From Pseudofabraea citricarpa (lineage: Eukaryota > Ascomycota > Leotiomycetes > Helotiales > Dermateaceae): a stretch of 64,000 nucleotides of DNA. Location: contig JAPWGK010000026.1 of the NCBI GenBank assembly GCA_029641185.1, forward strand, positions 496,001-560,000, given 5' to 3'. Positions 10,209 to 21,011 of this stretch are shown piece by piece (the stretch's first letter is position 1; each line of letters begins with the position of its first letter). The notes beneath the pieces are model-generated. The model was not told where the DNA came from and did not search any database. It was given only the letters and a program-made list of their open reading frames with translations. Both the position numbers and the translations under genes were made by a program.

Positions 10209-13090
10209 TCGTCACAATCATTATCAACCATTTCACCATCTCTATCACCCTACTTTCATGCTCCACTATCACAGTAACCAGGTGTACGTACGTTGTGAGT
10301 TTTGACGTAAATACAGATGGTATTACAACAAGTATATCGACGTCGTCTTGGTGTAGCACCATAGCTTCATGTTCGGTCACTGGTACCACAACCACACCTT
10401 CTACCACGTCGTCATGTACCGCTACTAGCGCGTGCAGTACCGTTACCTCTTGTCCGCAGCTCTTTGGGAGACAAGTAAAGAGGCAGGCCTGTAGCACTTC
10501 GACCACAGGCTCACCTGCTCCGGAAAGCATAGGTTGTGCTAGCCTGGCCACTAATCACAATATGTACCCGGGCAACCAAGATGATGTCTCGCGGATCTCT
10601 GATATCTTGAGTGACTTTGAAATAGATCCTGACCTCGTCTTGTCTACATCTAGCCAACTTCTGAAATTCAATTACTAGGAGGTGCCTTTGATAGAAGCTC
10701 AGGTCAGCAGCCTGAGAGAAAGGTCTTTGGTAAGCTTTTGGTATTCAATAATTCTCCTGTATAATGCTGATCGGTATCGGCAGGTTGGGTCTGTATATCC
10801 TGTTTGCACTAGCGACTGTGAAGATTCATCAGACGAGTTGCCTAACGACGAGTCCAACTCAGACAAGAGTAGAAGATCGATCTTTGATGATGTCTCGTAT
10901 CTTAGCAACGTCACAGATGTCGCATTCGGCAAGTTCTTTAAACGAAACGAGGAACTTGTGCACCAGCTCAAGGCTCGTGATAAAGTCGTTCATGTGGCAC
11001 TCGGTCCAGGGATCCCGCTTCTTTCTCAGCAAAAAAATTACGTCTATGATCTAACAGAGGGTGCGGGCTCTACAGTCTACATCATAGATATCGGTGCCAG
11101 GTTGGCCCATCCAGTAAACGATTCCCTTCGGTACAGGATGTTGCTGACAGGCTAGGAGGTTTCCGGTACTGAGTTCCAAACACCCAGCTGGTTGTTTCCC
11201 AGGATAGCCAATAATAATATCCGAGATGATATTGGAATCTTTCAGAATAACGACGGTAATTGGGTTGGCACAGGCCATGGTCCTACTATGCTCAGTAAAG
11301 TCGCAGGTACTAACTTTAGACTTGCTAAACACACGTCGCTTATCATTGTGAAGTGTGATCGAAGCCAGTCAGTCCAGAATGCTACCAGGATGCGTTGACA
11401 AAGGTTTATGACGATATAAGTACGAGAAGATTACGCAATACTATATTCTCTATATCATTATACTTCACTCCGACTCACGTAGCAAGTAGTGGTTGGGACA
11501 CGGTATGTATATTTATCACCTTCTTAACCCCTACTCCACAAGCAATTCTCTTTCTTATAACCAAACATTCAACAGACAACGTCGCACTGTTAGATGCCCA
11601 AATAACCTTTTATCAACTCTGAAAATATAGTGGATTACCCGTGTACGATCGACTCTAAACAGACTAGCAGACATGGGGTAATCCTAGTCACCGGAGCCGG
11701 GAACGACCGAGAAAGAAACCAATACATGACTGATGACTCTATCTAATAGTTTCTGTAGAGAATAATTGAAGGCTACCCAGCAACTTTTGCAGGGACTTCC
11801 TTACCTCAAGATGAACAAGTCCCCACACTTATAGTCGTAGGTAAGCCAGATCCCAACGTTGAACTCGCATGGGCTCCTGGGTACCGGAGCCAAGTTGCCA
11901 ATGCTGAATATAATCGATCCGTTCCTGCCGGGCAAAGCCCAGAGGCATCGAGAGAAGGCTGTGGTTCATCTCTTAGTAAGAAAACATTCTTCCTCGACGG
12001 CATAAAACCCAAACTAATCATAATTAGCTGGTGCGATTACCACGGGGTTGTGGGCCTACTAATTGGGCCTAGATGATATCGAAGATGAAATCAGGCCCGG
12101 TCCAAATCCAAGAACTAATGCCGCAGCCATGAAAAGATACTTATCGACGAGCTCCACCAGCAAACGCAAAAGCCATCTAGAATAGGGTAACTGTAAATTT
12201 AGAGCTTAACAAACCAGGTACCTATTCCATACGAAATATCAATCGACAGAATGAGGACGCAGAAGACGAGGCACTTAAGTACGAGGATTGTACAAATTCG
12301 GCCATCTCATCGCCTACGACTACTTCTCCTAGGACCACGTCTGCCGAAACCTCAACCATTACATCATTCGTTTCTTGCAGCAACTGGAACCAAGATCCAG
12401 GCGCTGGAACAACTCAAGTTTACTGCGTATTCTCAGGCTCCATATTCAGCCAGTCGGTCAATACCGAGGTCACACTTGTGAATAATTGTGCCTATACTGA
12501 GCTTCCCGACACGTCTATAACGATAATGATGACGCTACTCATCACTACAGACATCGACAACCGCCAGGTATGCACGATCGTGAATCAGAATAACGGGGAC
12601 TGCGCGACGCTAGCCGCCTGCACGCCAACATCCACGGCGGCTGCCACCACAACCTCGACCGAGCCTGAACCCGAGACATCAAGCATGCTGACTCTGAGCC
12701 TGATCGTCCTGTCCTCTGGTGGCACGCACGATGGGGTAGTTCTGTATTGGCGCTCTCCTTCGACGTGTCCGGCAACGGCTACGATGCCGAAACCAACTAC
12801 TACTGCGGCGAGGCCGATGAGATTGCAGATTTCTTCTAGTAGGAGGAAGCCGAGACGGAGCTCTCGGATGATTGGAGCCAGACGGGCTAGGACTTCAGCA
12901 CCGAGTGGACCAACTGTGATTTCGATGTCACTGGTGGCGATACGGCGTTGCTCAGTTATGATGGCATGACGGATCGCCAATGGACTTGCTCATACGTCGG
13001 GGATACGCTAACGCCGTGTGAGTTGTTGCCGGGTAATGAGTATCTCTTCCAGTTCGCCTGTAGTAATCTCTTTGTGGAAGCAAGACATCA
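10209..13090 (+). pseudogene. Decayed secreted subtilisin-like (S8) serine protease
   Basis: Successive plus-strand frames together spell a fungal S8 peptidase. First comes a Thr/Ser/Cys-rich region (CTYVVSFDVNTDGITTSIST). Then there is an Asp-box remnant, STVYIIDIGARLAHP, where families normally have DTG. The His box GTGHGPTMLSKVAGTNF (about 11268-11320) is followed by TSLIIVKCDR, and then by a GVILVTGAGN strand (about 11673). YPATFAGTSLP and TLIVVGKPDPN follow, then a poor match where the Ser box should be (near 12030). The C-terminal extension includes DVSGNGYDAETNYYC. Stops occur at 10675, 11153, 11396, within 11740-11760, around 12840 and elsewhere, with several frame changes (e.g. near 12690). 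It cannot encode an active enzyme; catalytic Asp and His are recognisable, the Ser is not convincing. Confidence 0.7.
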
Positions 13091-14496
13091 CTTAAATGGT
13101 CTCCTTCTTTGTCTTTAGCTTTGATATTCTTTTAGGGCGTAATTTTTCGGAGGCGCGGAGCGCCACATTCATTGGTATTTCTTTAAGGCTGTGACATCGA
13201 GATGGGGGAATCGCCGAGCCGTCAGCACTGTTGACGATGTAGTCGTTGTGAAGAATTTCACTGAGACCTAAACACATGGTAATTTCAACACATGATGGTC
13301 AAATCAGATTATGAGGGAAATAATTCTTTCTAAATCAAAGGCCTTTGATACCTTGTTCCACCCATCCTCGGTTCTGTCGAGTATGCAAGGTCAAAAAGTA
13401 TCGAGATTCAACCCTCCCCTCCTTAGTTTATGTGACACGATGTAAGCGACCGAAGAGACTGAACATGCAAATTTAGAAGAACTTCTAAAAGGTATCAGCT
13501 TAGCATCGTGTTAGTTCTTGACCACGGCTTTTGAGAGGGTAGTTGATTATGCACTACCTGCAGTCAGCTCTATATGCCACCTTCGAATAAATTCGAAAGG
13601 TGTTTTCATATTCTGTCATGCTCGCCGCTCGCTTAACCCGCAACGCTCGGGACTCGATACTCAATCCTCGGTAAGACGATAGCCACGGATCACCGATCAT
13701 AGAGAAGGAGGCATATGTTTTATCATCTCAGGAGGATGAAAACCCACGGGTCGTTTTCGTGATACTGCCATATAGACTTACTAATCGCTCACGACGGTGA
13801 ATCAACTAATACGATGGGTATATGCGAAAAGTGTGCTGTATTATTGAGTTAAGGTGGACGATAAGAAAGGCCAACAAAGTCTCGTGTTACTACGATTAAA
13901 GGTTTATCGACCTGCTTTGGTTCGGCTGCGAAGATCTACAAAAACGTGTTTTTACCCCTCCGTCCTCTCCTATTCTGTACTGCCTCGCGAGTGAAACCCA
14001 ACAAGAAAGAGGTAACTATGTTCTATACACCACGGCGATTTTCACAACAACACAGATGGCAGACTAAGTCGATTGAGGGTCCAAAGGCCGAGAACCGAGT
14101 TTTGGGTTTTATCCTACCCAGGATTGTTCCCCACATCAAAGCCACAGTCGAAACGTTCCAGGATGGCAGTGACCCGTGAAGAGGTCAGGGGAGACCCATG
14201 GCCGCAGACCCTACCAGCATCAAAATTTCAATCAAGAGGAAACATGTACGGAGTACGTACTACTCGCGCATACGAAGAGGAAATTCTCGGGAGTTTAACA
14301 GATTTGAATTCGTAGCTATCATAACCATGTCCCTAATTGAGCAAGCCTGGTAACACATATTCTAACAGTAGTAAGTCACAAGAGAGAACATCACAGCCAC
14401 AGATATACGTATTCCAACACCGAGAGAACCATGGTATCCCATTTCTCTGCCAGCCCACCAAAAAAGAAAAGAAAAAAAGAAGGTTATCGACTTTGT
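13091..14496. other. Gene-poor region
   Basis: About 1.4 kb with no reading frame I can support on either strand. Short ORFs are not protein-like. It separates the subtilisin pseudogene from the 3' end of the small secreted protein gene. Confidence 0.4.
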
Positions 14497-15114
14497 CTAG
14501 TTTGCTGCTGCTTTGGATCCAGTGGTTGCGGGGAACTTCTGCGCAGTTGCCGGCATACCCACTGCCTTAAGAGCGGAGTTTGACAAACTGGTGATGCTGG
14601 GAAGGATCTGAGGATTTCTATAGATTTGACATTAGCTCGAGTACAGAAAGAAATTGGAATGTACATTGGCTTCGTACCTGGCTGCCTCGATATCGGCGAC
14701 ATTAGATTTAGTGGTTCTAGTATTAGGACTCTTCATGATATTGGAGAGCCCGTCGAGAACCGCTGGGGTGTTCTTAACAATTTTCGAATTAGGAGAAGTT
14801 CCCGCAGAGCCTGCTGCGGCGGCTAGTACTGCCCGTTGTGCGTCTTCGTCTGACTCTGCCTTGAAAGCCGTCGTGGCGAGAGACTTGATCTTCTTTGAAT
14901 CCGTTTCCGTACCAAGAGAGTTCAACGACGCGGAGACGGTGTTGGCATCGTTGGCAAAGTTCTGAGCGGCAGCCATAACAGCTTTCGACGAGGGCATTCT
15001 CCCCTTCCTCTGTCTTGCAGCAATGGTTGGAGCGCCATCTCGTTGTATCGCTAAAGGCAAAGAGAATGATATTCCTAGGAAGGAAAGAAAAACGGCAATT
15101 AAAATGAACTTCAT
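14497..15114 (-). CDS. Small secreted alanine-rich protein
   Basis: Two exons: 14678-15114 and 14497-14617, separated by a 60-bp intron (GTACGA to CTATAG). The join restores DIEAARNPQILPSITSLSNS, and the product is 185 residues. A clear signal peptide (MKFILIAVFLSFLGISFS, cleavage about residue 18-19) is followed by a short basic segment (RQRKGR, possible Kex2-type site). The remaining body, of about 145 residues, is Ala/Ser/Asn-rich and probably helical, with no cysteine anywhere in the protein. Similar cysteine-free secreted proteins with AxNFANDANTVSxxLNSLG-type sequence are familiar from Leotiomycetes (recall, not search). The function is unknown. A TATA-like GATATAAT lies at 15238-15245, about 125 bp upstream. 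It is the only intact secreted-protein gene in a stretch of decayed ones. Confidence 0.8.
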
Positions 15115-16712
15115 GGTGACTATTGACAGAGAAGTGAAGATGAAAGAGAAATGAATAGATGACCTCGAAGAAAAGAATGAACTAATTACACAGAAAGAAG
15201 ACTAGAACTGGAGAGGCACTTGCGGAGTTTGCCCCATTATATCTTTGCGCTGACACGAATGACTAGTATCCTGACTTCAGATGTACTTTAAAATTCCCAA
15301 TCAGGGTTTGTTCCAGTGCTGTGTGGCAGGCTTAGTGGCCTGATGAATCTCGCCCAATAACGAGGGGCAAAATGGCCGCCCCATAGTATGGCATTATCAT
15401 CTGTATTGTGATACCATCCCAGAATTTGGGACTTGTTTTAACCCTTATTTTTTCCTCCGTGCGGCCATGTCCGGGACAAGGATCAAGGGGGCAATCGGTG
15501 ATCCTCATCATGATCTGCGCACATCATGGCCTGGTGGCAAGCAAGCAATACGATTGACGATCTCAACGCCAATTGGGAGAAGGTGGGAATGACCTCACAA
15601 ACTGTAGTTCTATGGGCTCTCGAAAACCTATGGCTGTAGTGGACAATGTGCAGAAAGTGACTGTACAGTACTTCGGCCGAAAGCCCACAGCTCCCATGCA
15701 TGATCAGAGCAAAAAGCAACCTTTTCGCTGAGCTCGCCAAAGATGGTTAAGGCTCAGAAGCAGACAAGCTTTGCTTCTGTGCCTCTGAGTAGAGCTTGTG
15801 TTTGAGTTGAGGCGCAGACATGGATGTTGTGGCGTTGCATAAAACATCAGCAGATGTAGTTGCTGGGGGAAACAAAATCCAGCCTGGTGATTGGAAGGGC
15901 ATGGGGTTGAGTACGACAAGCAGCAGGTGCACTGTTTCCCGCCAAGACCGTAAAGTTGGTGAACGAGCGCACCGTTGAAACGTTGAGGCTCTACCGACAT
16001 GCGGGATCCAGGAGCATCAGCTGACTTGGCAAAGAACTTTCGATGCTCACAGTGTCTGGGGGGGTCCCTGAGCGTCTTAACACCAGATACAGACACATCT
16101 TGGCCGTCTCGAGCCTGTGTGGCTGCTGTTTTGCCTGCCAGATGGGGAATGTCTGGACGGGAGCTTGGACGCAATTGTGATGTGGAGATATCTGCCTGAA
16201 TGGCAAAAGGAAGAAGCCCAGACTCGAAATCGAACACCGCATACCGCACGAGAACAGCCAAGCGCTCCCAGACTTTCGGGGGACACGAAGAAGAGGCAAT
16301 CGAAGAGTATGCCCTTATGCTGCGATGCATAGGGTATGGAGTATGCCTTGCAACGGTACGGCCCTGGGTGTAGGTGTTGTGTTCGTGCTAAAGAACCGGT
16401 AGACGATCATCTTGGCTTCCAAGGAGTCGGCAGGTGGCAAAGCATAATCCAGGAGCCCAGAGTCCGCACTGTACGAGACCGTTGGGAGTACAGCAGCGGT
16501 TGCTTACTCCATGATGATGTGTTGAAACCTGAGCATTGCTCAACATGGCTTGGTACAGCACAGCAGAAGGAGGAGAAGATGCTCAAGCCTCGAGGATCTA
16601 CAGCTTGAAGCTTGGTGGACTTGGCGAGGCCCGGCCCGTCTTTGGCTCCGGGGCAATCGATCACTGGCGACGACCTCACGTCGCCATCCTCACGGCATTA
16701 CCCCCCATCCCA
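15115..16712. other. Long intergenic region without a supported gene
   Basis: About 1.6 kb. It contains the promoter of the secreted protein gene at its left end and the 5' region of the LPxEL gene at its right end. A 208-codon minus-strand ORF (15704-16330) is open but its translation has no protein-like pattern. I see no repeat or RNA gene. Confidence 0.4.
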
Positions 16713-17399
16713 ATGCCCACCACATTCTTTGATCTGCCACGCGAACTGCGAGATTCCATTTACCGTCATGTGCTCGTCTCGGAGACTGGCTTTATTGAGC
16801 CAAACGAGATAGCCCGCCTTGAAAAGAGCCCCTTGCTCAACCCGTCAACAACTACCGCCTCTCACCGATTCGTTCTCAATGTCTTGCACCCTCACGACCG
16901 TTACAATATCGAGCATGCGCAGAGCTGCATCACTATATCGCTCCTGCGCACCAACCGGCAGATCTACGAGGAGACAAGGGATGTATTCTGGCTGAGGAAT
17001 ACCTTCTACTTTCGTTCTGCCATTACATTAGGATGGACCCTCAAAGCCATGGGTCAGATCCCCAGTCGCCTAATCGAAGCCATTAACCTCAATGACATGC
17101 ATGCGACTACCCCGCGCCATATGAAATCAGTTGCGAAGGCTTTCCGGCTACTAGCAAGTCGTGCGCGACATGGGAACTTCAAGAGGCTGGTCTTAACATT
17201 GTCGCAACATCGATTGGAGACACTAGTGACAAGCAGGGACTCAATCATACCAAAACTGCAGCAGGAATATGACGATTTCCTCTACGTACTGAGAGAAGCC
17301 TCAGATGGGTGTAAATACGAGAGGAGAATCGAAGCGGAGCTGCTAGCATCTGAGAGGCCATTCCGTTTGGCTGAAGGTTGGGAGAAGAGTGCAATTTGA
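16713..17399 (+). CDS. LPxEL-type (F-box-like/2EXR) hypothetical protein
   Basis: Single-exon gene of 228 residues. The N-terminus MPTTFFDLPRELRDSIYRHV is the standard opening of small fungal F-box-like/2EXR proteins. SLLRTNRQIYEETRDVFWL is the second hallmark, where a '.LL..NRQIY.E....F' helix follows the first strand pair. The remainder is helical and basic, with no catalytic motif. I chose the ATG at 16713 because the signature begins directly after it; the frame is open 59 codons further upstream but that sequence is not conserved in style. Proteins of this class are very numerous in Pezizomycotina; most have no known function. The frame is intact, unlike the related pseudogene at 9056. 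Confidence 0.75.
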   Translation: MPTTFFDLPRELRDSIYRHVLVSETGFIEPNEIARLEKSPLLNPSTTTASHRFVLNVLHPHDRYNIEHAQSCITISLLRTNRQIYEETRDVFWLRNTFYFRSAITLGWTLKAMGQIPSRLIEAINLNDMHATTPRHMKSVAKAFRLLASRARHGNFKRLVLTLSQHRLETLVTSRDSIIPKLQQEYDDFLYVLREASDGCKYERRIEAELLASERPFRLAEGWEKSAI

Positions 17400-17557
17400 G
17401 ATGTTCATTTTGCATACGGGGGCCAGTTCTACTGGGATGGTGTCCTGTTGTGGGATAACTATATTGAAGTGGGCAATGGAGTTGTGACTCAACACAAGAT
17501 CACTTCAGAAACACCTTGGGCTCCCGAAACGCCTTCTTAACTGCAGCCCCTCATTAC

Positions 17558-17968
17558 TCACTCTCTGCCGTTGAATTGAGGGGTTGAAGTCTTGGTAAAG
17601 AAGGATTGAATATGACACAGTACATGCTCCTGGCAGACCACCAAGAAAGCCTGCCCAGGCATCATCTCCTTCGAGAAGAAATGCCGAAGAAAGGCAATGC
17701 GCAAAGTCTGGTAATCAGCAAGCCACAAAATCATATATGCTTCAGAAGCGCATTGACAGTTATAACATCTTGAATATAGGGTATCTGCGTCTATACGTCT
17801 GAGAGCTTGTTCCCACGGAGGAGAATATTTTCCGTAGAGATGATAAGCATGTTCAGGTAACAGGCAAATGGTTGGAAAATTTCTTGAATGGTTCTTGGCG
17901 CGGACAATTCCTGTATCAAGCCAGATAATCAAACAGATAATGACGCAAAACCCAATGGTCAAAATCAA
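17558..17968 (-). pseudogene. Possible remnant encoding a one-TM protein
   Basis: A 136-codon open stretch has one strong membrane segment at its beginning (ILTIGFCVIICLIIWL) and a Cys/His-containing tail that reads fairly naturally (e.g. PEHAYHLYGKYSPPWEQALR). It has no ATG. The frame continues upstream through SRYWYGNSGFA to a TGA near 18013, and a second TGA lies further upstream after another short open piece. It could be an internal exon of a gene I cannot assemble, a remnant, or chance. The 330 bp to the AFG2 stop (17969-18299) holds nothing else. Confidence 0.22.
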
Positions 17969-18299
17969 GGCAAATCCAGAGTTTCCATACCAGTATCGTG
18001 AACACGGTCATGTCTTTAACGAGGCAGATCCGACTTCTCTCGTACCGGTGCTATTCGATGGCGAGGACCGAGTTTGTAGTAAAAGCCGTGAGAACAGCCG
18101 TGAGAACTGTCATGTTTTGGCGTCCCTTCGTGATTCGCTCATCATGCCCGGCACGACGCCATACCGGCAATAGTCAAGCATTTAAGGGGATCTTTGCAAA
18201 GCTTATCCATAAATGAAACATTCCCCGTTTCCATACCAGTCATACCAAGCATCTCGAGCAGGAAGCTTGTTATGTGGCACCCGTCTCTCAATATTGCGT

Positions 18300-20762
18300 T
18301 CAGTCAACGTTACTGTCACCCCTCGTGCCAGCGGCCCAGTCTTCGTACCCCATGATCATCTCCTCCGTAATCTGCATCTTGACCGATTTGATAGCCTTGT
18401 TGAAATCCTCCATGGTAACTTGATGCTCCACACCTGTCGTCTCACAACGCTCGAGAACCTCGTCACAGGCCGCCTGGCAGATTCCCACCAATTCTGCACC
18501 TGAGTATCCCTCTGTTTTTACTGCAAGCTCCTTGATATCCACATCAGCAGCCATGTCCATTGTTCGTTGGCGAACACGCAGAATTTCTTCTCGGCCAGCT
18601 TCATCAGGCGGCGCGACGTAGAGGAGTTTATCGAAACGGCCAGGTCGTAGGAGAGCGAGATCAAGAGCTTGGGGTTGATTCGTTGCCGCGAGGACCGTCA
18701 CGCCTTTGAGAGTCTCGATTCCATCCATCTCGTTGAGAAGAGTGGTGAGAACATTGACGCCGTTACTACGGCCGCCTTCTCGCTTACTGGCAATGGATTC
18801 AATCTCGTCGAAGAAGATGATGCTGGGACTTGCAGCGCGTGCTCTAGCGAAGATATCTCGAACTGCTCGTTCAGACTCTCCCACGTACATATTGAGTAGT
18901 TCGGCCCCTTTCACTGCGAAGAAGTTGAACCCTACTTCAGTTGCCATAGCTTGTGCTGACAGTGTCTTTGAACAACCTGGAGGACCATAGAGAAGTAGAC
19001 CCTTCTTAGCTGAAGCTCCGATACGCTTCATTCGATCAGGATGCTAGAGGTCTATCAGTGCTATGTTTAAATTCCGGAGAGTCATGTAACTCACAAGGAG
19101 TGGTGTCTCGACCGCTCGACGAAGTGCCTTCTTCACACTCTCTTGCCCACCAATCTCATTCCATCGTACAGTGGGTGGCTTAAGTGTAACATCATGCATT
19201 GCTGTAGGTCTAACAGCAATGAGAGCCTGTTCGAGATCCTCTTGAACCAGATAATGATCGCCTTCAGCAGATTCATTCTCCGTTCTTTCCTCGGCAATTT
19301 CGTATGCTACATTCAGCAGTTTGACAAGATCTCTTGCTGTATAAGCATGAGTACGGTCTCCGAGTCTTCCCAGTATCTCCGTGCGTGATTCTGGTGCAAT
19401 TGGTGGATTCAATGATTCTAGGATCTGCTTGCGAGCACTTGGATCCGGAATAGGTAGAGCAACATCTGTCTCGAATCTACCCAATTCCCGAAGTGATATG
19501 GGGATATTACTGGGGTTAGAAGTAGCAGCAACCACTAAGACTCGTGTTAACGTGCTTGAGCCACTTGACGGCGCTAGATTATCTAGCTCTTCTTCCAGCG
19601 CTTCCGCGATACTAGTAGATGCAGAATCGTCCTTGGAAACTAACTTATCAAGGTTGTCAATAACAATGATACTTGGCTGGCTGAGTCTCGCCTCTTTGAA
19701 CATGGATTTGATATTTGCAGCTTTAATGTCAGATTTGACCCTGTACACCTTACCCCAGCCTGTGCCTGCGATTTTGTTCAATATGAACGTCTTGCCCGTC
19801 CCAGATCCGCCATGTAATAGTACAGCACATGATCTTTGCGCCTGAGTGAATTTGAAGTTGCGGGTGAAATTGCTAAGGAAGCGGTTGAGCTTCTTTAATG
19901 CTTGGTCAATACCTGCTATGTCCACCACCGCAAGGCGAGATATTGGGACTTCTTTTGCAACTTCTGCTACGATATCTTCCTTGGTTGCAATCTTTACCAC
20001 GGTTGACTGCTCTAGCTTCCCAAGGCTTGTATTTGTTCCATTCACAGAATCAACTATGAAGGATCTTTTGGGTCCTTCGAGAGAGATGTTCTTATAAACC
20101 ATGCCGGGGATGGCAATCTGGGCTCGTCCTGAAACTAGTAAGTAAATACTCAAATTTACGAGAAGAATTTTGTCTGTGAGAATTTGCCTGCAAGCAAATT
20201 GCACAATAGCTTGTTCCATAGTGATTAGAGGGAAATTTCACAAGCCATAAAACTCCAAATTCACTTCGTACCATAGAGTATGTAAGGGAAAAGTGAACCT
20301 GCTTTAAAGAGGGAAAGACAAAATGGAATACACACCAAGACTTTTCTTCATAAACCACTCCCAATGAGGCTTATCATCGAGATCTATCTCAGCCTTCTCC
20401 AATTCTCCAGGACGTAGCTCCCTTAAGACCACACTCTCAGCAGAGATTAATTCCCCGCCAGCACTAATTTGCACATCATCACCCAGCTTAAAGCCACAAA
20501 TCTCTTGAAAGACTTTTGAGACTTGAACAACCTTGCTACTCAGTTTTTCAGAGGCCAGCCAGACAATGGCCTCTCTCTTGGGCTCGCCGGGCTTGCCAAT
20601 ATAGCATACTTGGCCAACACTCGTTCGCAACTCGACGATGGCATCTCTGGAAAGGTTCACACGTGATGCGCCCTGTTGATCTGGTCTATCCTGGCTTTGC
20701 AGAGAATAAGGTCTGATCTTGACCTCCAGGATTCTCTCCCCAATTTGGAGATTCGACGACAT
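18300..20762 (-). CDS. AFG2: AAA ATPase AFG2/DRG1 (ribosome biogenesis)
   Basis: Tandem-AAA ATPase of 734 residues, the Cdc48-like factor that strips Rlp24 from cytoplasmic pre-60S ribosomes. Exons: 20336-20762, 19095-20128 and 18300-19043; introns of 207 bp (GTGTGT) and 51 bp (GTGAGT). The joins restore MKKSLGRAQIAIPGM and VETPLLHPDRMKR. Residues 1-200 form the N-domain. D1 has Walker A GGSGTGKT (249-256), but its Walker B reads IIVIDNLD (296-303), with Asn301 where the catalytic Glu should be. D2 has GPPGCSKT (507-514, the Cys-containing P-loop typical of this family) and an intact IIFFDEIES with Glu567. Yeast AFG2 is 780 residues, so length is normal. It is divergently arranged with the gene at 21012, with 249 bp between start codons. 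Confidence 0.93.
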
Positions 20763-21011
20763 ATTCGGGGCACGGATCGGGCGAGCGTTGCATATTTTTA
20801 TGAGAAAGTTGCCTTCTCTTGCTCTCCAGCAGAAAAAGCCCTGACCAGAAATTTATTTGTGAGTCGCGTCGAAAGATCCCGGTTTTTCGGCTCGCTAGTC
20901 ACGCTCTCTGCGCTGCGCTCTGGCTCCATCGCGTCGCCGAACAACAGCTACCCTACCCTACATTTCTTGCTGGGCCGCCCAAGATCCAACGAATATACCC
21001 ACGTAGCATTG
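20763..21011. promoter_or_regulatory. Shared divergent promoter of AFG2 and the 21012 gene
   Basis: Only 249 bp separate the two start codons, so both transcripts must initiate inside it or inside each other's 5' region. GC-rich blocks (e.g. GCTCTCTGCGCTGCGCTCTG near 20902) are present; I see no clear TATA box. Confidence 0.5.

Noticed and set aside
12478..12969. 163-codon Thr/Ser-rich ORF as an independent secreted protein
   Set aside because: It has no signal peptide, and the adjoining frames continue the subtilisin C-terminal extension, so it is a fragment of the pseudogene.
15704..16330. 208-codon open frame on the minus strand
   Set aside because: The translation has no domain, no regular hydrophobic pattern and no conserved-looking motif; overlapping frames on both strands are equally open.
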